42,154 nt of DNA from DASQGA01 sp038209555 (GCA_038209555.1 JBBQXP010000015.1:1-42154); one strand, 5' to 3'. Shown: positions 24,525 to 32,664, numbered from the stretch's first letter. The notes: generated by a model not told the origin, from the sequence alone. A program made the numbers and translations.

Positions 24525-25967
24525 TCAGGCGTCGTAATAGAGTGCGAACTCGGCCGGATGGGGCCTCAGGGCGACTGCATCGACCTCGTTCTCGCGCTTG
24601 TAGTCGATCCAGGTGCGGATCAGGTCCTCACTGAACACGTCTCCTTCGAGCAGGAAGTCGTGGTCGTCCTCGAGCGCGGCAAGTGCCTCCGCGAGCGACC
24701 CCGGCACCTGGGCTCGATCACCGGTGGCCTCCTCGAAGAGATCGAAGTCTGACGGAGCCCCTGGGTCCAGGTCTCGCCGGATTCCGTCCAGGCCGGCCAT
24801 CAGCATCGCCGAGAACGCGAGGTACGGATTCGCGACTGCGTCCGGGCATCGAAACTCGATCCGCTGCGCCTTCGGCGAGCTCGAGTACATCGGGATCCTG
24901 ATCGCCGCAGAGCGGTTCCGCTGGGAATAGACGAGATTTACCGGTGCCTCGAAACCCGGGACGAGCCTCCGGTAGGAGTTCGTCGTGGGTGCGCAGAAGG
25001 CGAGCAGCGCGCCCGCATGAGCGAGGAGGCCGCCGATATAGCAGCGGGCCAGCTTCGAGAGGCCTGCGTAGCCCGACTTGTCGGCCATGAGGGGAGTGCC
25101 CTCGAGCCAGAGCGACTGATGGGTGTGCATCCCGGACCCATTGTCCGCGTACAGGGGCTTCGGCATGAAGGTGACGCTCTTCCCGGCCGCGCGGGCTACA
25201 TTTCGGACGACGTACTTGTAGTACATGACCTGGTCGGCCATCCGCAGGAGCGGCTGGTAGCGCAGATCGATCTCGCACTGGCCCCCTGAGGCCACCTCGT
25301 GATGGTGAAACTCGCAAGGAATGCCGAGGCGTTCCAGCGTCAGCACCATCTCGGTGCGCAGGTCGGAGAGCGTGTCGTGCGGCGCCGGCGGGAAGTAGCC
25401 GCCCTTCTCGCGTACGGTATAGCCGAGCCCGGGCTGGCCCGAGTTCCAGTGGCCCTCGCTCGAGTCGACTTCGTAGCCGGCTCGGTTCACATCGAGCGCG
25501 TAAGAGACGGCGTCGAAGACGAAGAACTCGCACTCTGGCCCGAAATGCGCCGTGTCGGCGATCCCGGTCTCTCGCAGGTGCTCCTCCGCGCGGCGGGCAA
25601 CGCGGCGCGGGTCGCGGGCGTAGGGCTTTCCCGTGAGCGGGTCGGCGATCTCGCAGACGAGTGAGAGGGTGGGCTCCGCCGCGAACGGGTCGAGTGTCGC
25701 GGAAGCAGGATCCGGCATGAGGAGCATGTCGCTCTCGGCGATCCCCTGCCACCCTCGGATCGATGAGCCGTCGAAGCCGAGTCCCTCGTCGAACGCCGAC
25801 TCGTCGAACGCCGACACGGGCAGGGTCATGTGCTGCCACGATCCGAGCAGGTCGCAGAACTTGAGGTCGACCATCTTCGTCTTCGTCTCGATCGCCCAGG
25901 CGACCGCCTCTTCGGGCTGGGGTCGTGTCCCGTTCGCCAGGTAGTGCTTCGTCGCCGTCTCCTGCAT
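24525..25967 (-). CDS. glnA: Glutamine synthetase type I, long form, lacking the adenylylation tyrosine
   Basis: This 480-residue enzyme makes glutamine from glutamate, ammonia and ATP. Key parts are LGFDGSSIRGWQGIAESDM, FGPECEFFVFD, NGSGMHTHQSLW, RRLVPGFEAPVNLVYSQRNR and the C-terminal RPHPAEFALYYD. Length and tail fit actinobacterial GlnA1 (GSI-beta). The adenylylation loop, usually K-N-L-Y in this family, reads DFDLFEEATGD here, with Phe411 in place of Tyr. ATG 25967 follows the strong site AAGGAGG; longer in-frame starts lie in the promoter region. The leader holds a terminator hairpin (see 25968-26098). Confidence 0.95.
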   Translation of the reverse strand: MQETATKHYLANGTRPQPEEAVAWAIETKTKMVDLKFCDLLGSWQHMTLPVSAFDESAFDEGLGFDGSSIRGWQGIAESDMLLMPDPASATLDPFAAEPTLSLVCEIADPLTGKPYARDPRRVARRAEEHLRETGIADTAHFGPECEFFVFDAVSYALDVNRAGYEVDSSEGHWNSGQPGLGYTVREKGGYFPPAPHDTLSDLRTEMVLTLERLGIPCEFHHHEVASGGQCEIDLRYQPLLRMADQVMYYKYVVRNVARAAGKSVTFMPKPLYADNGSGMHTHQSLWLEGTPLMADKSGYAGLSKLARCYIGGLLAHAGALLAFCAPTTNSYRRLVPGFEAPVNLVYSQRNRSAAIRIPMYSSSPKAQRIEFRCPDAVANPYLAFSAMLMAGLDGIRRDLDPGAPSDFDLFEEATGDRAQVPGSLAEALAALEDDHDFLLEGDVFSEDLIRTWIDYKRENEVDAVALRPHPAEFALYYDA

Positions 25968-26098
25968 GCGCGCCTCCTTCTGGACCAATGAAAAAGCCCC
26001 AGGGATCCCGAGAGATCGCTGAGGCTCCGTCGCCTGTCGCCGGCACCCTCCTCGGTGCCGGCGCGGAACACTGTATCGCGCGCGCTGGACGGACGAAA
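25968..26098 (-). promoter_or_regulatory. glnA leader: promoter, two hexaloop hairpins, terminator overlapping hairpin 2
   Basis: On the minus strand a -10-like TACAGT (26075-26070), with a weak TTTCGT 17 bases before it, precedes hairpin P1: GCCGGCACC, loop GAGGAG, GGTGCCGGC (26062-26039). Four bases later comes hairpin P2: AGGC, loop GACGGA, GCCT (26035-26022). The 3' arm of P2 is the 5' arm of an intrinsic terminator, AGCCTCAG / CTGGGGCT followed by TTTTT (26026-25991). AAGGAGG and ATG come next. P2 and the terminator are mutually exclusive, so this looks like a transcription attenuator controlled by whatever stabilises P1/P2. Two six-base loops are the layout bound by ANTAR proteins. Confidence 0.6.
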
Positions 26099-26222
26099 CG
26101 AGAGCCGGTATCGTCGTCCCGGCATGTTCATTCGCAGAGTCTGAGACACCAGGTGCAGGGGCCCTCCTCGGCCCGCTTTTGTGCTGCCGTTTTTGTCCGA
26201 CTCTTAACCCGAAGGAGCATGC

Positions 26223-27023
26223 ATGAACGCCGTTCACGTCTCTGATCTGCGCAAGGAGTTCGTCCGCCGCGACGGACCCGGCCTTCGGCTGCGCGGACGG
26301 CGTGTCCCGGCGCTCCGTGACGTCAGCTTCGACATGGAGCGCGGCGAGTGCGTCGCGATTCTCGGTCAGAACGGGTCGGGGAAGTCGACGCTCGTGCGTC
26401 TGCTCGCAACCCTGCTCCTCCACGACGGCGGAAGCGCAGAGGTGTTCGGTCACGACGTCGTCCGCGAAGCCAGGGCCGTGCGCCGACTCGTCAACCGCGT
26501 CTCGGTCGAGGCCTCCTTCTTCAAGCGGATGTCGTCGGCCGAGAACCTCGCCTACGCAGCCCGCTTCTACGGACTGACCGCCCGCGACACGAAAAACCTG
26601 ATCCCGGAGATTCTTGGCCGCGTCGGATTCCCCGCGGAGAGGCGGGGGGAACCGATGCAGAATCTCTCGCGTGGCATGCAACAGAAGGTTGCGCTCGCTC
26701 GCGCGCTCCTGACCTCCCCGGTTCTCCTGCTCCTGGACGAGCCGACCACTGGCCTGGATCCGCGCTCGAAGCTCGAGGTGCAGAAGTTCATCCGCCAGGT
26801 GCGGACTCAGCACGACGCGACGATCCTGCTTTGCACCCATGACATGGACGAGGCGGCAGGCCTCGCGGATCGCGTCGGCATCCTCGACGAGGGGCGGCTG
26901 GTGTGCCTAGAGACTGTCGAGGTGATCCTAGCCACGTACGAGGCTGAGACACTCGAGCAGGCGTTCTTTGCCGCTACAGGCCGCCCCTTCGACGACGAGC
27001 AAGAAGAGAAGGAGGACGCATGA
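26223..27023 (+). CDS. ABC transporter ATP-binding protein (ABC-2 type)
   Basis: This 266-residue ATPase has Walker A GQNGSGKSTLVR, signature LSRGMQQKVALARALL, Walker B LLLLDEPTTGLD and switch His in CTHDMDEA. It belongs to the CcmA/drug-exporter (DrrA-like) group. SD GAAGGAG precedes ATG 26223. Its stop overlaps the permease start in an ATGA. The substrate is unknown. It lies between two glutamine synthetase genes and starts divergently from the first across a 255 bp promoter region. Confidence 0.93.
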   Translation: MNAVHVSDLRKEFVRRDGPGLRLRGRRVPALRDVSFDMERGECVAILGQNGSGKSTLVRLLATLLLHDGGSAEVFGHDVVREARAVRRLVNRVSVEASFFKRMSSAENLAYAARFYGLTARDTKNLIPEILGRVGFPAERRGEPMQNLSRGMQQKVALARALLTSPVLLLLDEPTTGLDPRSKLEVQKFIRQVRTQHDATILLCTHDMDEAAGLADRVGILDEGRLVCLETVEVILATYEAETLEQAFFAATGRPFDDEQEEKEDA

Positions 27024-27853
27024 GCGCGCTGCAAGGTGCGTTTCGCCGCGAGCTGATCGGGCTCGGAGGTGTCGTCGAGCGAAATGCCTATCTCGTCAAG
27101 CGTTACGTCTGGTGGGAGATCGCGTGGTTCGCCTGGTCGGTCGCGAACACGCTGACCATCGTCTTCATCGCAAAGGGGATCGAGGCAGCCGGTGGCCGGC
27201 TGGATGTGAACCGCCAGACGGTCATCCTCCTGATCGGCGCGGTCATCTGGGCGTACCTGTCGGCGGTCTTCGAGATCCTCACCGAGACGGTCGCCTGGGA
27301 GCGCTGGGAGGGGACGATCGAGTACACGTTCATGGCCCCGTTGGCTCGGCCGACGCATCTCTTCGGGATGGGGATTTTCGCCGTGCTCTACGGGCTCTTC
27401 CGGACGCTGCTCCTCTTCGGACTCGTCGCCCTCTTCTTCGATCTGAGCTTTCCCGGAGCCAACTTCACGGGCGCGTTCCTCATCCTGCTCGTTGCGTCGA
27501 TCTCGTTCATCGGGATCGGCATGATGACGGCCGTCCTGCCGCTCATCTCGCCCGAGAAGGGGACGCAGCTCGGCTTCATCGCGCAGGGGACGCTGCTCGT
27601 CGTGTCGGGTGTCTACTACAGCGTCGACATCCTTCCCGGCTGGATGCAAGCCCTCTCGACCGTCTCGCCGGCGACGTATGCGCTCGAGGGCATCCGGGCC
27701 GCCATTCTCGACGGGGCCAGCGTGGCAAGTCTCTGGGGCGACCTCTGGCCGCTAATCGTGATCGGCGCTGCCTCGATCCCGCTCGGTCTCTACGTGTTCC
27801 ACCGCGGCGAGGTGTACGCCAAGCGTCACGGGAAGCTCAAGCGCTCTGGCTGA
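27020..27853 (+). CDS. ABC-2 type transporter permease
   Basis: This 277-residue membrane protein has about six TM helices, including IVFIAKGIEAAGG in the first part and TLLLFGLVALFF, FIGIGMMTAVLPLIS and PLIVIGAASIPLGLYVF later. The segment TLLVVSGVYYSVDILPGWMQ is typical of ABC-2 exporters (polysaccharide, teichoic acid or drug export). It dimerises and works with the ATPase encoded just before it. Direction of transport is outward by family; the cargo cannot be assigned. Confidence 0.92.
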   Translation: MSALQGAFRRELIGLGGVVERNAYLVKRYVWWEIAWFAWSVANTLTIVFIAKGIEAAGGRLDVNRQTVILLIGAVIWAYLSAVFEILTETVAWERWEGTIEYTFMAPLARPTHLFGMGIFAVLYGLFRTLLLFGLVALFFDLSFPGANFTGAFLILLVASISFIGIGMMTAVLPLISPEKGTQLGFIAQGTLLVVSGVYYSVDILPGWMQALSTVSPATYALEGIRAAILDGASVASLWGDLWPLIVIGAASIPLGLYVFHRGEVYAKRHGKLKRSG

Positions 27854-27879
27854 TCTCGGCGCCAATTACCGTGGTCGGA

Positions 27880-27975
27880 TTGCGCACAGGCCGTCCACCG
27901 AGTACGATCCGGAGGTCGAGGCGACGTTGCCTCGGGCGTCCGCGCCCGGGGCTCTTTTCGTTTAAGGAGGCGTGA
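27880..27975 (+). promoter_or_regulatory. Second glutamine synthetase leader: promoter, hexaloop hairpin and terminator
   Basis: A promoter TTGCGC (27880-27885), 17-base spacer, TACGAT (27903-27908) is visible. The transcript would start near 27915 and fold GAGGC, loop GACGTT, GCCTC (27918-27933). The 3' arm of that hairpin is the start of a 10-bp terminator, GCCTCGGGCG / CGCCCGGGGC with loop TCCG (27929-27952), followed by TCTTTT. AAGGAGG and ATG 27976 follow directly. This is the same design as the glnA leader at 25968-26098, sharing AGGCGACG-NN-GCCT, but with one hairpin instead of two. Confidence 0.62.
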
Positions 27976-29343
27976 ATGGCGACGGTGGAACGAGAGGATC
28001 GAGCGACCAGCGAGCCCGCCAAGCGGCGGGAGATCGTGGAGCGGGTTGCGAAGGAAGACATCAAGTTCGTGCTCCTTTGGTTCACGGACATCGAGGGGCA
28101 CCTGAAGAGCTTCGCGATCACTCCGAGCGAGCTCGATGGCGCGCTCGACGACGGCATGGGATTCGACGGCTCGTCGATCTCCGGGTTCAACGCGATCGAG
28201 GAGTCCGACATGATCGCGATTCCCGATCCCGAGACCTTTCAGATGATGCCGTGGCGCTCCGGCGAGTCCAAAGTCGCCAGGATGATCTGCGACGTCGTCA
28301 CGCCCGAAGGGGAGCCCTACGAGGGCGACCCGCGCCACGTGCTGCGGCGCGCGCTCGGGCGAATGAGCGAGCTCGGCTTCGACACCTTCAACGTCGGCCC
28401 TGAGCTCGAGTACTTCCTCTTCGAGGACAACGGATCCGACCCGCAGGCCCTCGACGAGGGAGGCTACTTCTCCATGACGACGCTCGACGCTGCGTCCGAG
28501 CTTCGCAAGGAGACGATCCTCGCGCTCGAGTCGATGGGGATCCCGGTCGAGTACGCACACCACGAGGTCGGGCCCTCCCAGCACGAGATCGACATTCGCT
28601 ATCAGCCCGCCCTCGACATGGCCGACCACACCCTCACGTACCGCCTCGTCGTCAAGGAGATGGCCCAGAAGTACGGCGTCCACGCCACCTTCATGCCGAA
28701 GCCGCTCTTCGGTGAGAACGGCTCCGGCATGCACACGCACCAGTCGCTCTTCACCGACGGCAAGAACGCGTTCTTCGACGCTGAGGACGAGTGGCACCTG
28801 TCGGAGGTCGGCAAAGCCTTCATCGCGGGCCAGCTTCGCCATGCCCGCGAGATCTCGGCGGTGTTCGCACAGTGGGTGAACTCCTACAAGCGCCTCGTAC
28901 CCGGCTTCGAGGCGCCCGTCTACTGCGCCTGGTCGCGGCGAAACCGCTCTGCGCTCATCCGGATCCCGCTCTACCACCCCGGGAAGGAGCAGGCGACCCG
29001 GGCGGAGATCCGCTGCCCCGATCCCGCCTGCAATCCCTACCTGACGTTCGCGACCCTTCTGCATGCCGGACTCGAGGGAATCGAGAAGGGCTACGAGCTC
29101 CCGGCTCCGATGGAGCAGAACCTCTACCACCTGACGGCCGAGCAGCGGCGCGAGCGCGGCATCGTCGCACTACCGGAGACGCTCGGCGAGGCGATCGGCG
29201 AGCTGGCGGAGTCCGAGCTCGCCCGCAAGGCGCTGGGGCCCCACGTCTTCTCTCGCTACGTCGAGTTGAAGCGCAAAGAATGGGACGACTACCGGGTGCA
29301 GCTCACGCCCTGGGAGCTCGAAAAGTACCTCCCGGTCTTGTGA
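27976..29343 (+). CDS. Glutamine synthetase type I, short form (GlnA2-like)
   Basis: This 455-residue enzyme has MGFDGSSISGFNAIEESDMI, VGPELEYFLFE, NGSGMHTHQSLF, RLVPGFEAPVYCAWSRRNRS and IRCPDPACNPYL. It lacks the 25-residue insertion of the long form and ends QLTPWELEKYLP, as in the GlnA2/GSI-alpha-like enzymes of about 450 residues. It does carry EQNLYHLTAEQ, with Tyr384 at the position corresponding to the adenylylation tyrosine. The presence of two type I enzymes suggests division of labour between high-affinity assimilation and a second role. Expression is likely attenuated by the leader described above. Confidence 0.94.
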   Translation: MATVEREDRATSEPAKRREIVERVAKEDIKFVLLWFTDIEGHLKSFAITPSELDGALDDGMGFDGSSISGFNAIEESDMIAIPDPETFQMMPWRSGESKVARMICDVVTPEGEPYEGDPRHVLRRALGRMSELGFDTFNVGPELEYFLFEDNGSDPQALDEGGYFSMTTLDAASELRKETILALESMGIPVEYAHHEVGPSQHEIDIRYQPALDMADHTLTYRLVVKEMAQKYGVHATFMPKPLFGENGSGMHTHQSLFTDGKNAFFDAEDEWHLSEVGKAFIAGQLRHAREISAVFAQWVNSYKRLVPGFEAPVYCAWSRRNRSALIRIPLYHPGKEQATRAEIRCPDPACNPYLTFATLLHAGLEGIEKGYELPAPMEQNLYHLTAEQRRERGIVALPETLGEAIGELAESELARKALGPHVFSRYVELKRKEWDDYRVQLTPWELEKYLPVL

Positions 29344-29378
29344 ACAGGAAGGCGTCCAAGTAAGGTGCACTTGTGTCA

Positions 29379-29493
29379 CCGCTTCTCTTCGAAGCGGGGA
29401 CGTACTGACGGCCGATCGCGAGCCTCCTGCAAAGGTGGCTCGTGGTCGTTAAGACAGTCGACCGCGTCTAGCCGCTCGGGGTCATCCCCGGGC
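29379..29493 (+). other. Intergenic region with three stable stem-loops
   Basis: The 284 bp between the second glutamine synthetase and the amine oxidase contain three hairpins in a row: CCGCTTC TCTTC GAAGCGG (29379-29397), CGAGCC-T-CCT GCAA AGG-T-GGCTCG (29419-29442), and GCTCGGGG TCAT CCCCGGGC (29474-29493). None is followed by a T-run. No ORF or known RNA family was recognised. The first may end the upstream transcript; the group may be a small RNA or a leader. A TATCAT at 29584 could be a -10 for the next gene. Confidence 0.45.
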
Positions 29494-29627
29494 CGACCGC
29501 GAACCACCCACCGCGTTCAGCCTACGCTTGGAGAACGCGCGGATGGCGCATGCTTTGTCAGAGAAGGCGAACGGCCTGGGGCCTATCATCGTCCTGCGAT
29601 GCACGAGTTCACTGCCCGTGTCAGCTC

Positions 29628-30899
29628 ATGACCTATGACGTCGTGATCGTCGGTGGAGGCTTTACCGGAGTGACCGCCGCACGCGACCTCGCCGCCGCCG
29701 GGCGGTCCGTCGTCGTCCTCGAGGCACGAGACCGGCTCGGGGGGCGCACGTGGTACCGGCCGTTCGCCGGCACCGAGCACTGCGTTGAGCTGGGCGGAAC
29801 GTGGTTCTCCCTCTCCCGGCAGCCGCCCCTCGCCGAGGAGGTCGATCGCTACGGAATTCGCGTGGTCCCGACCGCGACCAGGCAGAGCTCCCGCTGGCAC
29901 ACGGGTGGTATGACGCGACACGGCTTTCCTGTCCCACAGAGCGAGGGAGCGGTGCTGGAGCGCACGCTCCGCCGCCTTGCGGTCGCCTCGGGGGGCATCG
30001 ACCTGAAGCGCGACGACGTCTCCGTGCCGGATTGGCTGGGCGACGGTCTCCCGGACGCGACCCGGGACTTCCTCTTCGCGTGGGCGTCGTTCATGAGCGG
30101 CGCCGATCCGGCGGAAGTGTCCATGGTCGAGTTTCTCGGCATCTTCGCGGCGAACGGCGGCGACGTTTGGTCAATCTACAACGAGATCTCCGAGTGCTTC
30201 GCCGACGGAACCAAAAGCCTCCTCGACGCGCTTGTGGGGGACGCCGACGCCGAAGTTAGGCTTTCGACACCCGTGAGGGGCATCGAGGGGCGCGACGACG
30301 AGGTCGTCGTAACGACGGACACGGGCGAGGACGTGCGGGCCGGCGCCGCGGTCGTCACTGTGCCCGTGAACACGCTCGGGGCGATCGAGTTCGATCCGCC
30401 GCTCCCTCGACGCCTGGCTCGCATGGCGAGAGAGAAGCACGCCGGGCGCTCGTTGAAGGTCTGGGCCCTCGTGGAGGGGTTTCCACGGGGGTTACTGGCG
30501 CTGGGGTTCGGGACTCCGCTCCAGTGGCTGTCGGCCGAGCACGTTGTTCCCGAGGGGACACTCGTGGTCGGCTTCGGGCACGAGACCGCCGGACTCGACC
30601 TGGGTGATCTGAATGCCATCGAGGCGGCCATTCAGGTATACGCGCCGGATGCGTGCGTGCTCGCGGTCGACGCCCACGACTGGGTCGGCGATCCATGGTC
30701 GAAGGGGACCTGGCTTGCCGCCAGGCCCGGTTGGGTGACCGAGGGACTATTCGACGGGAGCGAGCGCCATAGCCGTGTGGTTCTCGCGGGATCGGACATC
30801 GCCGAGGAGCATGGCGGTTGGATCGCGGGCGCGATCGCAAGCGGCCGCGCGGCCGCTTGCCGGCTCATCCAGGCTGAATCGCCGTCCACCGTGCTGTGA
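29628..30899 (+). CDS. Flavin monoamine oxidase family protein
   Basis: The protein is 423 residues from ATG 29628. The N-terminus YDVVIVGGGFTGVTAARDLA is a Rossmann FAD-binding motif (GxGxxG), followed by VLEARDRLGGRTWY, the GGRT substrate-side motif of amine oxidases. The C-terminal LAGSDIAEEHGGWIAGAI is the second FAD-contact region. It oxidises an amine to an aldehyde or imine, releasing ammonia and peroxide; the substrate is unknown. Release of ammonia fits its place among glutamine synthetase and dehydrogenase genes. An upstream in-frame ATG at 29550 adds no family sequence. The stop overlaps the histidine kinase start. Confidence 0.9.
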   Translation: MTYDVVIVGGGFTGVTAARDLAAAGRSVVVLEARDRLGGRTWYRPFAGTEHCVELGGTWFSLSRQPPLAEEVDRYGIRVVPTATRQSSRWHTGGMTRHGFPVPQSEGAVLERTLRRLAVASGGIDLKRDDVSVPDWLGDGLPDATRDFLFAWASFMSGADPAEVSMVEFLGIFAANGGDVWSIYNEISECFADGTKSLLDALVGDADAEVRLSTPVRGIEGRDDEVVVTTDTGEDVRAGAAVVTVPVNTLGAIEFDPPLPRRLARMAREKHAGRSLKVWALVEGFPRGLLALGFGTPLQWLSAEHVVPEGTLVVGFGHETAGLDLGDLNAIEAAIQVYAPDACVLAVDAHDWVGDPWSKGTWLAARPGWVTEGLFDGSERHSRVVLAGSDIAEEHGGWIAGAIASGRAAACRLIQAESPSTVL

Positions 30900-32299
30900 A
30901 CCAGTCCGAGCGGCACCTCAGGCTCGTCACCGAGACGATTGCGGCCGTCAATTCGACGCTCGACCTCGGAGAGCTCTTCGATCTGGTGGCCGCGCGGGTA
31001 GCCGAGGCGCTCGAAGCAGATGCTTGCTTCGTCTATCTGTACGACGAGGCTGCCGACGAGCTCGTCCTGCGGGCATCGTGCGGGACGCGGGTGGACGAGA
31101 TGACCCGAGTCCCGAAGATGCGACCGGGCGAGGGCATCACGGGCGCCGCGGCCGCGGAGCGGATCCCCGTGATGATCCCGAGAGACGCGCACCTCGACCC
31201 GCGCTTCAAGAGCTTTCCGAACCTCCGGGAGGAGCAGTACCAGTCCATCCTGGCCGTGCCGATCCTCGTCAAGGAGCGGCTCGAGGGCGCGCTGAACGTG
31301 CGCACCGAGAGCCCGCGTGAGTTCGACGAGGCCGAGATCGACCTTCTGATGGCCATCGCGGGCCAGGTTGCGCAGGCGATCGAGAACGCAAAGCTGTACG
31401 AGCACGCCCAGCAACGGGTCGCTGAGCTGGAGGCCCTGGCGAAGATCTCCGAGGCCGTCTCCGAGTCGCTTTACCTCGAGGAGTCGCTGAGCGCGATCGT
31501 GGAGACGACGATGGCCGCGGTCGCCGCGACCGGCGCGGCGCTCGTGCTCGAGGACGGCAAGATCGCGTGGCCCGAAGGTCGGCCCGGCGCTCACGCGATC
31601 AGGCTCCCGCTGCGCTGGAAGGGCCGAGAGATCGGGGAGCTTGTCTGCGACCGCGACACGCCGTTCACGGCGGACGAGGCGAAGCTGCTCGGCTCGATCG
31701 CGAACCACGCAGCCGTCGCGCTCGAGCACGGCCGAGCCGTCATGCGAGGCGTCATCGCCCAGGAGATCCACCACCGAGTGAAGAACAACCTCCAGACGGT
31801 CGCCTCGCTCCTTCGCCTCCAGGCCAGGGCGCCCGGAACCGACGCGCGCAAGGCGCTCGAGGACTCGGTCACCCGGATCCTCGCGATCGCTGCGGTGCAC
31901 GAGGTGCTGACGGAGCAGCGGGACGACGATGTGGACCTCGGGGAGCTGGTCGAGCGGTTGCGCGCCATGCTCGTCCAGGGGCTCGGAGCCGAGAAGCACG
32001 TCGAGTCGCAGGTCGAGCCGGTGTCGCTCCAGGGTGGACGCGCGACCGCGCTCGCACTCGTGTTCGCAGAGCTCCTTCAGAACGCGCTCGAGCACGGCGG
32101 GGACGAGATCCGGGTCCGCCTCGCGCGGCGGAATGGGAGCGCCCTCCTCAGCGTTTCGGACAATGGTGAGTGGACGCAGCCGAACGGCGACGGCACCGGG
32201 CTTTCGATCGTCCGTGCGCTCGTGCGCGACGAGCTCGGCGGGACGCTCAGGCTCGAGGACCACGGCGGCCTCCGCGCCGAGGTGACCTTTCCCGCTTAG
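30896..32299 (+). CDS. pdtaS: Sensor histidine kinase, PdtaS-like (GAF + HisKA_2)
   Basis: This 467-residue cytosolic kinase has no TM helix. A GAF domain (about 15-165, with ADACFVYLYDEAADELVLR) and a second, degenerate sensory domain (about 175-280) come first. The phospho-acceptor motif QEIHHRVKNNLQTVASLLRL (near 290) is the HisKA_2 type. The ATPase part has FAELLQNALEHGGDEI, SVSDNGEW and GTGLSIVRALV. The domain order matches PdtaS, the partner of the ANTAR regulator PdtaR, which is two genes downstream. GTG 30896 overlaps the amine oxidase stop. The TAG stop lies in a repeat remnant. Confidence 0.92.
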   Translation: MNQSERHLRLVTETIAAVNSTLDLGELFDLVAARVAEALEADACFVYLYDEAADELVLRASCGTRVDEMTRVPKMRPGEGITGAAAAERIPVMIPRDAHLDPRFKSFPNLREEQYQSILAVPILVKERLEGALNVRTESPREFDEAEIDLLMAIAGQVAQAIENAKLYEHAQQRVAELEALAKISEAVSESLYLEESLSAIVETTMAAVAATGAALVLEDGKIAWPEGRPGAHAIRLPLRWKGREIGELVCDRDTPFTADEAKLLGSIANHAAVALEHGRAVMRGVIAQEIHHRVKNNLQTVASLLRLQARAPGTDARKALEDSVTRILAIAAVHEVLTEQRDDDVDLGELVERLRAMLVQGLGAEKHVESQVEPVSLQGGRATALALVFAELLQNALEHGGDEIRVRLARRNGSALLSVSDNGEWTQPNGDGTGLSIVRALVRDELGGTLRLEDHGGLRAEVTFPA

Positions 32300-32328
32300 A
32301 TGGCCGCCAAGCACCGATCAACCATCTG
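32297..32328 (+). repeat. Remnant of the palindromic MITE-like repeat
   Basis: TAGATGG at the left and GATCAACCATCT at the right match the two ends of the repeats at 5632-5798 and 6443-6600, with only 13 bases between them. The internal arms are lost. As in the full copies, the TAG is the stop codon of the upstream gene (here the histidine kinase), and the right end runs into the start codon of the next gene. Confidence 0.65.
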
Positions 32329-32664
32329 ATGGCGTACCGGATCGCTGATGCAAGTGAGTTTGAGGGCCGTCGGAAGCCGATCCGCGAAAGCCTCGGCGTC
32401 TCCGCTTTCGGCATCAACCAGTACGACTCTCCACCCGGGTTCGAGGGACGCGCCCACGACGAGCTCGATTCCGGCCAGGAGGAGGTTTACGTTCCGCTTG
32501 CGGGCAGCGGGTTCATCGTGATCGAGGACGCTGAAGAGGCTCTTGCGCCCGGACGGTACGTGTTCGTTCCCCCGGAGCAGACGCGCCAGGTGGTCGCTGG
32601 ACCGGAGGGGCTTTCGTACGTCGTTATCGGGTCGCGCCCCGGTGCCTACATCCCGCGCGGCTGA
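32329..32664 (+). CDS. Small cupin-domain protein
   Basis: The protein is 111 residues from ATG 32329. It has QEEVYVPLAGSGFIVIED and LAPGRYVFVPPEQTRQVVAG, the two half-motifs of a cupin barrel, although the usual metal-binding His residues are mostly absent. It could bind a small ligand. It sits between the histidine kinase and the response regulator with a TGATG overlap to the latter, so a sensory or accessory role in that system is possible. The longer in-frame ORF upstream starts inside the kinase gene and was rejected. Confidence 0.83.
   Translation: MAYRIADASEFEGRRKPIRESLGVSAFGINQYDSPPGFEGRAHDELDSGQEEVYVPLAGSGFIVIEDAEEALAPGRYVFVPPEQTRQVVAGPEGLSYVVIGSRPGAYIPRG

Noticed and set aside
25968..26098. 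Glycine riboswitch upstream of glnA
   Set aside because: ATCTCTCGGG and GGCGACGGAGC recall parts of the glycine aptamer, but the paired GAGAG segment and the full core are missing; attenuation by hexaloop hairpins fits better.
25968..26098. Cyanobacterial-type glutamine (glnA) riboswitch
   Set aside because: I could not find the conserved core of that aptamer as I remember it.
30632..32314. 560-codon open frame on the minus strand
   Set aside because: Shadow of the histidine kinase gene; no recognisable protein family.
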